NCBI RefSeq assembly: GCF_964340395.1
Contig: NC_135569.1
Coordinates: 9,341,540-9,405,539 of the forward strand
Length of the DNA stretch: 64,000 nt
Reading direction: 5' to 3'
Origin: Glandiceps talaboti
Lineage: Eukaryota; Hemichordata; Enteropneusta; Spengelidae
Shown: in pieces, positions 13,211 through 28,736 of the stretch
Layout of the letters: every line of letters begins with the position of its first letter
How positions within the stretch are numbered: the first letter of the stretch is position 1
Program-made: the position numbers and the translations under genes
Notes under the pieces: model-generated
The model's database searches: none
The model's input: only the letters and a program-made list of their open reading frames with translations
What the model was told of the DNA's origin: nothing

Positions 13211-14479
13211 ATATAAATTTCCTTACAGGAAAGACATCTTTGTCTATTAGATAATTAATGGTGGTAGATTTAGATCTGTGATGAGATCGTCCTTTACCAA
13301 ATACACCAACTACACAGATATGATCAGTGTTATTAAAATCCCTGAAAAAGAACAGAAATAATGAAAATTATGACAGTTGATATTTTATACATGTACATTG
13401 GGTGTCTGAGAAAAATGTTATGTGCCTTTTCTCCTGAGAGCTCAAGGAACTCACAATTATTACCCTGGCATGGATCAATGTAGCACAGTAGCCCCTTTAT
13501 ACTTCCTGAACTCCCTGGGGAGCATACAATCCATTGCAGCCTTTATAAGCACATAGGATTAAAGCATTCACATTACAACCTCTATCCAACCAAGTCCCCA
13601 ATTATACAGCTGGGTTGACTGAGGCACAGTCATGCTTCAAATCTTGCCTAAGGACTTTAGCCATTTAGAACAAATGGCAGCAATGGGGCTAAAACCTGTA
13701 ACCTGCAGATTCCAAGCTGGCCAGGCTAACCATTCGTCCATCATGACGCCATCCACAATATGGGTAATTATAACGAATATACAGGTTATTTCTTGTATCT
13801 CATTAAAAATGGATAACTATTTCAACAATGCATGGGTATTTACTAGTTGCATGTGCATGCTACCCAGAATAATTGTAGCCAATAATACACATGTAATGAA
13901 ATTTGAACCACAACAGCTTGAGTAGTCCTGCTTGCATACGGAGGAATTCGGGACTCGATTCTGACAATTGTCCCTCCCCCTCCAGAGTCAAGTCAGTACT
14001 ACAGACTCGTGCACCGTCATGTAAGCAGGACTACAGCTTGAGCTGTATAATATGCCCTTGAGGCTCGGTCAATAATTAAAACAACAACATCAAATAAACA
14101 ATATTGTCAATACCAATACCTCATGTTTCACGTGGTAAAATTAGCAAACATTTTATTCCATGCTTTAATCTGAATTTATCATGCGAAGAAACAAATATTT
14201 TAACTCATACTTTAAAACAATAGCTTTGACCCAAATGAGTTCACACACTTGTCAGACGGATTGATTGAATGAACCATGCGCACACAATATCAACATGTAC
14301 GAACGTTGCCCATTCGCATTCATGAAGTGAACATTGCTCCCCATTGGTTCACTGGGAACTGTAATGGTTGTATGCAACAATATATTTACTGCAATAAACA
14401 CAAGGATAAAGTTGATAACTTACTCTATATTGCCTTTGCATGGCAAACAAAACATCGAGTCAGTCGCAGTCACCGCCAT
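977..14479 (-). CDS. SMG8: SMG8, nonsense-mediated mRNA decay factor (3' end outside window)
   Basis: Seventeen coding exons join in phase on the minus strand: 14424-14479, 13227-13341, 12377-12430, 11525-11734, 10460-10639, 9972-10040, 9567-9655, 9101-9234, 7895-8112, 7129-7268, 6251-6338, 5671-5826, 4489-4647, 3524-3722, 2938-3093, 2068-2214, 977-1135. They give 776 residues; human SMG8 is about 990, so the C-terminal exons lie left of base 1. Family landmarks in order: ICVVGVFGK (G-like domain start), LLYLFSVCHIL, PRLLF, LEDQIYRI, SVPANQTFVYV, EFLWQHV with KGFDDNIGRN, VFSQHARGPAYEQFA, ACNCGRKQ with RDDPFDIK, ALSLGQSG and LPWDI. The start was chosen because ATG at 14479 opens a short exon whose phase-2 donor fits exon 2 exactly. 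By family knowledge, SMG8 with SMG9 binds and restrains the SMG1 kinase that phosphorylates UPF1. The role is inferred from homology; the gene assignment is secure. Confidence 0.95.
1195..2050. repeat. Minisatellite with 117 bp higher-order period in SMG8 intron
   Basis: Short degenerate units of the form ATAAAYNCCATAGCAACAAA are arranged so that the CCATGGCAAC variant recurs at 1471, 1588, 1705 and 1822, exactly 117 bp apart. Outer units are more diverged. It lies in the intron between exons 16 and 17. Confidence 0.85.
2712..2937. repeat. Partial tandem copies of the SMG8 exon 15 edge
   Basis: Two intronic segments (about 2712-2820 and 2826-2900) repeat the 3' end of exon 15 plus flanking intron. 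Shared pieces are ATATCAGG, CACTAAGGATGTCCAGCA and AGCGCCCCCAATGGTGTAAA. The copy near 2840-2872 still reads LDILSDPDMHV on the minus strand, against LDILSVPDIHV in the real exon. Confidence 0.75.
3349..3465. repeat. TG/CA-rich microsatellite in SMG8 intron 14
   Basis: This is an imperfect (TG)n/(TGTC)n tract, reading CA-rich in the sense of SMG8. It begins about 60 bases downstream of the exon 14 donor in transcript sense. Long open frames here are artefacts. Confidence 0.9.
4160..4400. repeat. Dispersed repeat, family L, with copy at 22290-22480
   Basis: The two places share TTTTCCCAT, repeated GTGGCCATATTGGAT, TTCTAAAATGA, GACCTCTAT and CTGAGAATAG in the same order. Here the GGCCATATTGG block occurs three times in tandem. 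No coding capacity is seen. Confidence 0.6.
5250..5652. repeat. Long (GT)n microsatellite in SMG8 intron 12
   Basis: About 400 bp of imperfect GT/TG with GTGAG, TATAAT and GGGTG interruptions. In SMG8 sense it is a CA repeat starting about 18 bases inside the intron after the exon 12 donor at 5670. Long His/Thr open frames across it are artefacts. Confidence 0.95.
6747..7065. mobile_element. MITE-like element, family B, diverged copy
   Basis: The left arm contains CAAGCATTTACAA and TTACAAACAGGGAAAGTAAA. The right arm contains the reverse complement in weaker form (TTTGTAACAAGTTCATCTTG, TTGTAAATGCTTGCCTGTCG). Internal sequence TTCACAAATGAATTTCCAGT is shared with the copy at 32812. It lies between SMG8 exons 10 and 11. 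Confidence 0.6.
8280..8635 (-). mobile_element. tRNA-derived SINE, copy 1, with duplicated head
   Basis: Read on the minus strand, the right end starts with a tRNA-like head: an A-box-like TGATGGGTGAATGGTTAGAG and a B-box-like GCAGGTTCGAGCTC. The body (CCCTGGGGAGCATACAATCC, CAATTATACAGCTAAGTTGA) is shared with 13460-13755. The head is present twice in tandem (about 8505-8560 and 8565-8621). Confidence 0.75.
8797..8925. repeat. 32 bp tandem repeat, four copies
   Basis: The unit contains TCAAATGTTGCCCCAAAATA followed by TGAATAATTTAA. The copies are nearly identical, so the expansion is recent. It lies between SMG8 exons 8 and 9. Confidence 0.95.
9417..9566. repeat. Tandem copies of the SMG8 exon 7 donor edge
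   Basis: The true exon/intron edge (plus strand TACATTACCTCTGATTGGTC near 9558-9578) is copied around 9422-9445 and 9512-9535, and a shorter TGATTGGTCAGTATTGTACT lies at about 9479-9498. The first copy keeps the GTAATG donor. Confidence 0.75.
10741..10925. repeat. Dispersed repeat, family K, copy in SMG8 intron 4
   Basis: It contains AAAATGACTGGAGAACTCAG, TTTACCTACTTACC and a GGGAACCCC block, shared with 33530-33705 and 50700-50815 and, inverted, with the minisatellite at 44770-45165. Confidence 0.65.
12140..12224. mobile_element. Short foldback MITE, family I, copy 1
   Basis: The left end TAGACTGTAAGATATG and right end GCATACCTCACAG...CAGACTA are inverted relatives. Internal CTCTCACCG and GTGAGGGCACC arms pair. 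It is related to 28916-29024 and 21752-21951. Confidence 0.6.
12735..12866. mobile_element. Solo arm of foldback element family H
   Basis: It shares TAATAAAGACTTGGTCAGTG, AAATTGTTTTATAAAT and CCTCATCCATATG with the inverted-repeat element at 61397-61752. A shorter remnant is at 19215-19262. Confidence 0.6.
12945..13213. repeat. Compound (CAGA)n then (AAAT)n microsatellite in SMG8 intron 2
   Basis: A tetranucleotide CAGA tract (12945-13127) runs directly into an AAAT tract (13128-13213). It ends 13 bases from the exon 2 donor at 13226. In SMG8 sense the intron therefore starts with a U-rich (UUUA)n stretch. Confidence 0.95.
13460..13755 (-). mobile_element. tRNA-derived SINE, copy 2
   Basis: It is colinear with the SINE at 8280-8635 and carries the same antisense tRNA-like head at its right end (TCATGATGGACGAATGGTTA on the minus strand). 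It lies between SMG8 exons 1 and 2. Confidence 0.75.
13925..14040. mobile_element. Short foldback element, family J
   Basis: The ends AGTAGTCCTGCTTGCATACG and CGTCATGTAAGCAGGACTAC are inverted repeats about 110 bp apart. The right-end motif and adjacent GGGACTCGATTCTGAC resemble the unit of the minisatellite at 43965-44420. Confidence 0.6.
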
Positions 14480-15122
14480 GTTTTAGAGCATGTAGTAAAC
14501 GAGACTACTTCCGGTTTTAGCCACTATTATGGAGGTAGGGAGCATAAAGTTGGGTGGATATTTTCTCAGCAATTTTATACTTGTATAAATAAATTTTATA
14601 ATGAAAATATCATCTTTAATCTAAATTACATTGTACAATAACCTATGTTAATTACAGTAGCAAGTGATGCTTAGATACTTCAAGCATTAGTTTCCCTGGA
14701 CGGAGGAAACTGGTCTCCTCACCCATTGCAGTATATGCAGGTCGAAGGTCAAATGTGTTATGTGCAAACAGAAAGTACATACACACACCGGTAACCAACT
14801 CAATTTTTTCTTCCAGTCTGTTTTATTTTACGGAGATCTATGCCTTTTAACCATCCGACGATATAGCAGAATCATACAGTATTGATTACTCCACAAATTC
14901 TCGAGGAAATTTGTTCGTAACGAAGACGACGAGGAGATGTTCATGACGATCGGTGAATTCGAAAGTTGCGTAAGTTTGTGAAATCGAAGTTGGCTAGAGT
15001 TGTTCATAGTAAATCGTGTACCAAGCAAGGTAAGGGTATCAAGCCAGTTTAGATCTGAGATCGACCCGATCCCCAGGGTTTCCAGCATACGCTAGCTATA
15101 AAAACTGTTGATCTTGAGTGTG
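14480..15122. promoter_or_regulatory. Shared promoter between divergent SMG8 and OTUD3
   Basis: The two start codons are 643 bp apart on opposite strands. On the SMG8 side an ACCGGAAGT motif (minus strand, about 14507-14515) matches the ETS/GABP consensus, and the SMG8 start lies in AACATGGCGG, which resembles a YY1 site. A direct-repeat-1-like pair of nuclear-receptor half sites, AGGTCGAAGGTCA, occurs near 14741-14753. No TATA box is evident next to either gene. Transcription start sites cannot be placed from sequence alone. Two long open frames in this interval have no recognisable protein similarity. Confidence 0.6.
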
Positions 15123-20926
<5,804 letters not shown>

Positions 20927-21520
20927 ATGATAGTGAAAAACAGATCTCTTGATTTTTTTTTAGGTGCAAGACTTGATATTTGATGACATGAAAGACTTAT
21001 TTATGGATGACAAAATCATGTTTCTTAAATTTGTTCTTAGTAACAAACTTGGAGACTTAAAGTGAAGGAGTGTCAATTCTTGCCAATGGCACAGTTATAC
21101 ACAATTTGCATAATGTATTGTTATGTAAATTTTATGATAATTTTTAAACAAAGAATCGGATAAAGACCATTCTCTAGAAATGTCTTGAAATAACTCTGTC
21201 AAGGAAAAGAACTGTGCCCTGAAAAAAAGGAATATTTCTCAGGTCCTTGATTGTGGAGACAAAAAGATGGAGGAATTGCTTTCTCATGTAAAACAATCAT
21301 GTCTCATAAATTCACAAGCTTAATAACTAGAAAGTCTCTCGTTGGAGAGAAATGACTTTGAGTTTCTGAATAGGAACATTTACAGTGGACTTATCAAGTT
21401 AAACATATTCAGTAAATTATTTTACTCAAAATCAAAATGTATTACACAATGTGTGCAACCAAATGGACCAATAAGATTTGGAATAGTGCCAACTACTGAC
21501 AAAAATTTTCGATGATAGAG

Positions 21521-21526
21521 AATAAA
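21521..21526 (+). terminator. Candidate OTUD3 poly(A) signal AATAAA
   Basis: A canonical hexamer lies 595 bp after the OTUD3 stop, giving a plausible 3' UTR length. CAATAAAG near 22131 is an alternative. Confidence 0.35.
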
Positions 21527-21637
21527 GTGGTATGAACTCTAAATATAAATTTTGAAGATAACGATACTACACAAACATATACTCTGGAATAACAGCTCCA
21601 GGAATCTAGAACAAATTATTTCATAATTATTTTCTTA

Positions 21638-21670
<33 letters not shown>

Positions 21671-21751
21671 TATCATTAATTATATTCATCATGAATTAGC
21701 CATCTATTATTTTTGGCTTATGTGATGTTGTGGCCCATTCTCAGAAGCACA

Positions 21752-21951
<200 letters not shown>

Positions 21952-22289
21952 GGAGCATGTTGACACATGAATATTAAATGGTCTCACATTTGTTCATGTT
22001 TATGAACAGTTATGCTCCTCTCTGTGTTGTCCCCATGACTTTGCCTCGGATGAAATAAGACATCTAGCCCAAAATGTCTTGTTAAGTTAATTAAATGAAC
22101 CTTACCTTCCTGTAACAATCAGATATCATACAATAAAGACAAGAATATGGTGCCAATGGTATAGTAGCCCAACTGTATTGAAATCCTTGTTGGTGCTCTT
22201 ATACTGTGAATAATTCTATATCCTTTATGACAGATTGTTCCTGGTCCTTTAGAAATAATATAAAAATTAAGAAATGTGGGGGTTCTGTC

Positions 22290-22480
22290 TTATTTTCAAG
22301 GAAATCATCAATCTCTTATTTTCCCATCAAGTTAAACAGTATGCAGTGGCCATATTGGATTCAGTGGCCATATTGAATTCTAAAATGATCAAATTTTTAT
22401 ATCATTTAGACCTCTATATAGAAATATGTATGGAGACTTATCAATTTTAACTGAGAATAGATTGAAATTTTCTCGAACAA
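22290..22480. repeat. Dispersed repeat, family L, copy 2
   Basis: It is colinear with 4160-4400, including doubled GTGGCCATATTG blocks and a CTGAGAATAG motif. No gene is present. Confidence 0.55.
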
Positions 22481-22580
22481 AGTACTTGCCAATGTTTATC
22501 GAGTTTGTTTCTGAGGTACATTCTACATTACCAAAATTATTTACATACCGGTGAAAATGGCCAGACTGTGGGACAATGTT

Positions 22581-22913
22581 AGGCGAAAAAGAATTGTTTC
22601 TGGTCAGCACGCGCATTTTTTTTGTATTTGTTGAGCCCATGCAGTCTACAGATCCAGGGGAGAAACACAAAATAACCCTCCCTGCTTCAGTGAAGACAAC
22701 TGTAGAGCCAATCATGAACAAGCAAATGACATCTGCCCTACATACATACTTGCTCTAAAGTACTAAATAAAATGAACAGTAACTGCCATAAATAGTAGAC
22801 TGAGTGACAGGTTTGTTGAGAATAAAAAAAAAATTGCGTCATCGCACCACTTTAGACAAACTGTCCTGACCAGAAACAGTTCTTGTTTTTCTTTTTCTTT
22901 TTTTTTGGCCTTA
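22581..22913. mobile_element. MITE-like element, family F, copy 1
   Basis: The left end has GAATTGTTTCTGGTCAGCAC; the right end has its inverse CTGACCAGAAACAG followed by a pyrimidine tract and GGCC. The interior (AAATAACCCTCCCTGC, CTTGCTCTAAAGTACTAAA, TGCCATAAATA) matches 31535-31970. Confidence 0.75.
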
Positions 22914-25360
22914 GGTAGTAATCTTGTAAAGCATTCTACTATCAAGTACGAATGATGTTGGCAAGATGAAAACAATAATAAATTGAACGTAATACAACAC
23001 AACAAAAATTTATTTTTGAATATATATAATATTTACTTTCAGAAAAATGGACAGTATACAATAACTTACGTTAACACAAATACATACAAAAACTTACAGT
23101 ACATAGAAGGCATAGAAATCAAATATATCTCTAAATTATCTTCAGATACATATTCATATCCTTATTCACGGAACTAATTCAAAGCACCAAATGCATGATA
23201 TACAAATGACTAGTAGAAACAAAAACAGAGACTTTTAGACAATGTAATTTTAGGTTCATATTCACATTGATATCCACATCCCAGGGATGACCATGTGATT
23301 ATGCAAGATATTAATCATAGCCATTTATAGACATATCTATTATAAAGTCAAATTATTTTAATACACATGTATATTCATAATCATATGATATATTCAATGT
23401 ACCACTGCAAAAGTAGTTGTAGCCATGGTAACTGTAAATCAGTCCTGTCATTGGATAGTACCATGGTAGCTGTAACCATGGTAAACATAATCAGTGCTTC
23501 AATGCTTTTGAAAAACAAACAAATCAAAGCTTCACACATATTTTTTCTATGTGACTAAGCTGTTAATTATTGGGAAAGCACAATTTTCAAATACTGCTAC
23601 AGTACTAAAACCTGAACCCATCAGTCATAAATGTGTTATTCTGAACAGCACCCCTAGTGGTCACATATTAGAATCTTTCGTTTTTGCCATACGCTGAATC
23701 ATGATATGACTGACTTTGATTTGAATGACTTCTGTGCCTAAGGGATGATCACACAATGTCACACAAGCTCAATATGTGAATATCGTATATTATGGGGGGG
23801 GGGGGGGGGGGGGGGATATGACATCAATGCATTTGTTGAACTTCATTTTTGCACTTCTAACCAAATATCGATGCAAAACTTTCACTCCTTCAATGATAAA
23901 TGATAGCTTTTGTATTTACTACTGAGATGTTGTTAAGTTGATAAAAATTTACTAGTACTTCTAATGTGAGATATGGTGCTGGGTTTCTGGTAGTATTTTG
24001 ATGTGTTTACCATCATGGTTTTATATTACATCGATCGCAGTGATTTGACCATCATAGTTTACATCATATAGAAACGTTTGATGTCGCACTTGTTTAAGGG
24101 AGGGGGAGGGGGAGGGGGTTTTGACCTAAACGAACAAAGTTCATTTGTTGAGCTTGTGCAACATTGTGCAATCGTCTCTAAGTGAAAGGCAAATGTCTGT
24201 GGGCAAGAGTCTAAACTATACCCTGTTAATATCAGTGAGTATGGCATTTCTGAGTTGCATATCACATGATAATTCAAATTATGTTCACAAAGAGAAATTA
24301 CATGTTTGACACACTCTACTTGTCTACACTTTAGTTACAGGCTAAAATGTTGCCATAGTTACAGTTTGAGTGGCATTCAACTTTTGTTACAAAATGACAA
24401 CAAAATGTACAGACTTGCTGATAGGTATGCCGATTGTAAAACTGTGATAATCAGGTGCAAAGTGTTGCGGTCATGATTCAGTAAAGATATCAACTATAAA
24501 ATACCCTTTGAAAAGTAAGGGTTAAAATCCTCTGATTCTGTATGTAGATAAATAACAAATATATGAAAATGTAATGTACTTTACTAAACTTTATAAAACT
24601 TCTATGAAATCTCAAAGATTCAAATATTTTACTTTCATGGCATCTGAGTATACTTTCCGTGTTTATGAGAAGTTGATATGAAGTCATTACAAAGTTTCCA
24701 CTGATTGGACAGCATGCATACTGCTTTCTAACCAATCAGATTGGATCTTATAAAGCACTTCAGATCAACTAATTATGTGCAATATCTAACAATCCTGGCA
24801 ATAAACTAACATTTTTTTCCTGTGATTTACAGTTCTGTAATTTTCAAAAGTGAGGCAGTCGCCTAATATCGTAACCATGCCAACAATGGTAGTACCAGCA
24901 GATTAAATAACGAAACACCAGTATCAGGCTTCACCTACAGAAAGTACCCTGCCAACAATAGCACCCACACTATGTCAGCCTTGTGAACAAAGCGCGCCCT
25001 CTATGTTCAATAATAGATACCCCAGACAATGCCCAAGAGTGAGAACTTGTGTTCTTTGAAAGCCTAATCCTGAAATAACAGCCATTTTCAATTTTTTTTG
25101 ACTGACATTACATCTCACATGCTCTGTCAGATCTGTCAATAGCTGACGATTCATTTGAATATTCATAAGATATATTTTCTCAGTTCTTTGAAGCCAAGGA
25201 CTTGTTATATTATTTCAAAGTTCTGTCAACGTAGCAAAGCCTTTCCAGAATCCCAGGACATTTTCTAATGAATATTGCTACTACATATTCTTTACCACAT
25301 TATTTTGCCTGTGATCCCCTTTTCTCTGTATTTCATTTTTCTTATGACAAGGCTTTGACT
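22914..25360. other. Intergenic stretch without recognisable gene
   Basis: No conserved exon was found on either strand. It holds the poly(G) run at 23794, a purine-rich run at 24098-24118 and a cluster of palindromic CCATGG motifs at 23420-23485. It may include the far 3' UTR of KLHL17, but no end can be fixed. Confidence 0.5.
23794..23815. repeat. Poly(G) run of 22
   Basis: An uninterrupted G homopolymer in the OTUD3-KLHL17 interval, potentially quadruplex-forming. A weaker GGGGGA cluster is at 24100-24118. Confidence 0.95.
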
Positions 25361-25369
25361 GTGAGACAG

Positions 25370-25695
25370 GAAAGGTTCACCTGTGTTTAGATATCAAGTT
25401 TGAATATTAGCAAAGGTTCACCTGTGTTTAGATATCAAGTTTGAATATTAGCAAAGGTTCACCTGTGTTTAGATATCAAGTTTAAATATTAGCAAAGGTT
25501 CACATGTTTAGATATCAAGTTTGAATATTAGCAAAGGTTCACCTGTGTTTAGATATCAAGTTTGAATATTACCAAAGGTTCACCTGTGTTTAGATATCAA
25601 GTTTGAATATTAGCAAACGTTCACCTGTGTTTAGATATCAAGTTTAAATATTAGCAAAAGTTCACCTGTTATTAGATATCAAGTTTGAATATTAG
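25370..25695. repeat. 41 bp minisatellite, about eight copies
   Basis: The unit contains AAAGGTTCACCTGTGTTTAG then ATATCAAGTTTGAATATTAG. The copies are nearly identical, with small deletions in two. Confidence 0.95.
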
Positions 25696-25839
25696 TAAGT
25701 TTAGTGTCAGATATGTTTTGTTTTATTTTTTATCATTTATTTTAATTATTTAAATTGTAGAAATGTGTAGACAGAAGTCTGCATCTTACTGTAATCTCTT
25801 ATATGCTGTAATGCATTATAACAGTACTGCTGTGTACTC

Positions 25840-26392
25840 TTATGTACTGTACTGTATCTTATTGTTATGTACTGTTTTGTATCGTATGTACTGTACTGAC
25901 CGCTACTGTACTGTACTGTATCTTATGTACTGTACTGCACTACATTTTATTGTACTGTTCTGCTCTGCACTGCACTGTACTATATCTTACATATTGTACT
26001 GCACTGCACAGTACTGTACTGTACCATTCTGTACTATTATACTGTACTGTACCTTATGTACTGTACTATACTGTGCTGTACTGTACCATTCTATTATGTA
26101 CTGTACTGTACCATGTTGTACTGTACTGCATCTTACATACTACACTGTACTGTATCTTATGTATTGTAATGTATCTTACATACTGTACTGCACTGTACTG
26201 CACTGTACTGTACTGTACTGTACTGTACTGTATCTTATGTACTGTACTGTACTGTACTGTACTGTACTATACTATACTATACTGTACTGTACTGTACTGT
26301 ACCGTACTGTATCTTATGTACTGTACTGTACTGTACTGTACTGTACTATACTATACTGTACTGTACTGTACTGTAATGTAATGTACTGTCAG
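25840..26392. repeat. Pentanucleotide satellite (CTGTA)n
   Basis: About 550 bp of CTGTA/GTACT units with regular variants (CTTATGTA, CTATA). The period of five leaves reading frames open, which explains the long Tyr/Cys/Thr/Leu open frames here; these are not genes. Confidence 0.95.
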
Positions 26393-27075
26393 TACAGTCT
26401 ATTGATACTACAAAACAAAAATCACCTGCTACAAATAGTTTACACAACTTTGGAAAAAAATCAACTCAGCCAGGACAGTGAACAATGACATCAGTTTACC
26501 ATTCTGACTAACTGTAAAGCAAATAAGTTAAAGGAACTACTAAAAATCTTATATATTCATCCTTTCCATCAAATGAAAAATAAACTATATCTCGTATAAA
26601 ACTTCAACAAAACCAAGTCATAAGCTTCTACTAATCTGTTTCTCAAACACTTTCTATACACCGACCTAAGTATTGCTTTTCTTACTTTACTTCAAATTTA
26701 TCAATGGCAAAATATTGTGGATTCATTTTAGTATTGCCTGTCCTCTGTTTAAACAGTCTACATGTCTCTCCATAGTACTTCACTTGTTATCAATGTTTAC
26801 TCCAACATACTTGAAAAGCATAGTTTGTAAAATATCATAGACGTCTTAAACTTGCACCGATTCATAAATAAGACATTCTCAATGTACTCTAGAAATGCCT
26901 TCAGCCACATGCAGTGTTTGTTTGTTTGTTTGTCATTTCTCCAGTAATTCTTAATTTTCTATGACTCCTATCACGGTCATTACAAAACTAAACATTTTTT
27001 GAGAAAGAAATGCAAGATTGCATCTCTACGATTATATTCAGCAAAGTTTGGATATGTGTTGTTTCTATGTAATCT
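26393..27075. other. Intergenic stretch, nothing recognised
   Basis: AT-rich sequence with a short (GTTT)n tract near 26917-26932. No exon, inverted repeat or dispersed element was identified. Confidence 0.4.
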
Positions 27076-27079
27076 TATG

Positions 27080-28690
27080 ATATCATGTTGTCCCACAAGT
27101 GACATCACAGATCCTTGGTCCCTAAATCTGATGACATCACACACATCTCCAATTTCAATGACATCACAGACTTTGTATCCCAGCTGCTGATGACATCACA
27201 AATGTATGGTCCAACCATAGGAAGTATTTCTCATTTGCTTCAGAGATATTACAGGATTTTGGTTCACAATTCTAATGACATCACCTGCATTTAGTGCAAC
27301 TTTTGATGACATCATAGCTGAATGGTCCAAATGTTTGTGATGACATCACAAATGTTTGACTTCTTATTCTTAAAAATATTCCCTTCCCAATTTTGAGAAC
27401 ATCACATGCACTTAGTCTCTTAAAGAGATGTTGATGTCATCACAAATATTTGGTCACCATTTCTGATAACCACACAAGATTCCAATTTCTGTTCACATCA
27501 CAGCTATTCAGTCCATAATTCCAACATCACACATTTTTGGTCATCATTTCTGATGACATCACAGTATTTTGTCCCCATTTCTGATGACATCACAGGTTCT
27601 CAGTTTCAATTCCCAATTTATCTTTACACCATAGATTTTCACTCCATAATTCTGATGACATCTCAATTTATGGTCTCCACTTCTGATGACATCACAGGAT
27701 TTTGTCTCCATTTCTGATGACATCACAGGTTCTTAGTTTCAATTCCAATTGCTCTTTACACCATAGACTTTCACTCCATAATTCTGATGACATCCCAATT
27801 TATGGTCCCACTTTCTGATGACATCACAGAATTTTGGTCCCCATTTCTGGTGACATCATAGCTTTTTAGTCCCATAATCTGATGACATCACATACTCAGC
27901 TCAATTTCTTCTGACTTCACAGACTATAAGTCAGTTTTCTGATCCGCCGACATCAAGAAATCGAAATAGAGTAGTGAATTTCTTCACATCATGTAAATGT
28001 ATTCACGGATTCATTACCCTGTAAGTTCACAGCTGGTTTTTTTCCAAGTAGCCAGCTGTAGAAATATGTATATGAATCACTTGCTGTTATAATTATTGAT
28101 ATGATGAAGTGGTATAGTTGTACTTATTTCTCATATTTACTTCTGTTTTGATTATCCACTAGACATACTAACAACTACTTTTCTGTACATAACACGTCAG
28201 CTGCTGAAGTGCTCTATTCCGTTTAGCCAGCATCGTACTTTTGTCATAATTATTGAAAATAAAGTGTTACTGACATCAGCTGACTACATGTTCTGTACTC
28301 ACAACATTTACTGCAAGCTTTGATGACATGGAAGTTTTTGAGTACACAACTTTGATGACATCATCAAACTGTGTGAAATGTCTATCAGCACTTTCTCATT
28401 TGCATTACTATGTCTTATACGAAGACTGCTGATGTCTCCAAATAGTTCAGACTCTCCAGTTCTCCTCCATCCATGCAAAAAATACACGACAACATATTTT
28501 GTCGACATTATGAAAAGTAGTGACATCTTTTTTTGATATCATCAACATATGAGCACATTTTATCAACACCATCAAAACTGATAACGCGTTTTGATGACAT
28601 CACCAAAATATGAGCACATTTCATCATGACCATCACAACTGATGACACATTTTACTGACATCACCAGAGTTGAACATTTGTCGACTGGAC
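27080..28690. repeat. Degenerate array rich in TGATGACATCAC
   Basis: More than twenty TGATGACATCA-type motifs occur at irregular 30-60 bp spacing, with linkers such as TTTTGGTCCCCATTTC. They are densest at 27080-27910 and again at 28318-28690. It lies downstream of the KLHL17 stop. Confidence 0.85.
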
Positions 28691-28736
28691 ACCATTAAAA
28701 CCAAAAACATATTTTGTAGACATCAAAACAAACTGA

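Noticed and set aside
14276-14641. 121-residue plus-strand open frame
   Set aside because: It overlaps SMG8 exon 1 and the promoter on the other strand and has no recognisable similarity.
14828-15088. 86-residue open frame considered as SMG8 exon 1
   Set aside because: No good donor in the needed phase, no similarity, and the ATG lies only 35 bp from the OTUD3 start. The exon at 14424-14479 fits the phase and conserved N-terminus much better.
25763-26488. 241- and 179-residue open frames on the plus strand
   Set aside because: Produced by the CTGTA satellite; composition is only a few residue types and there is no splice or homology support.
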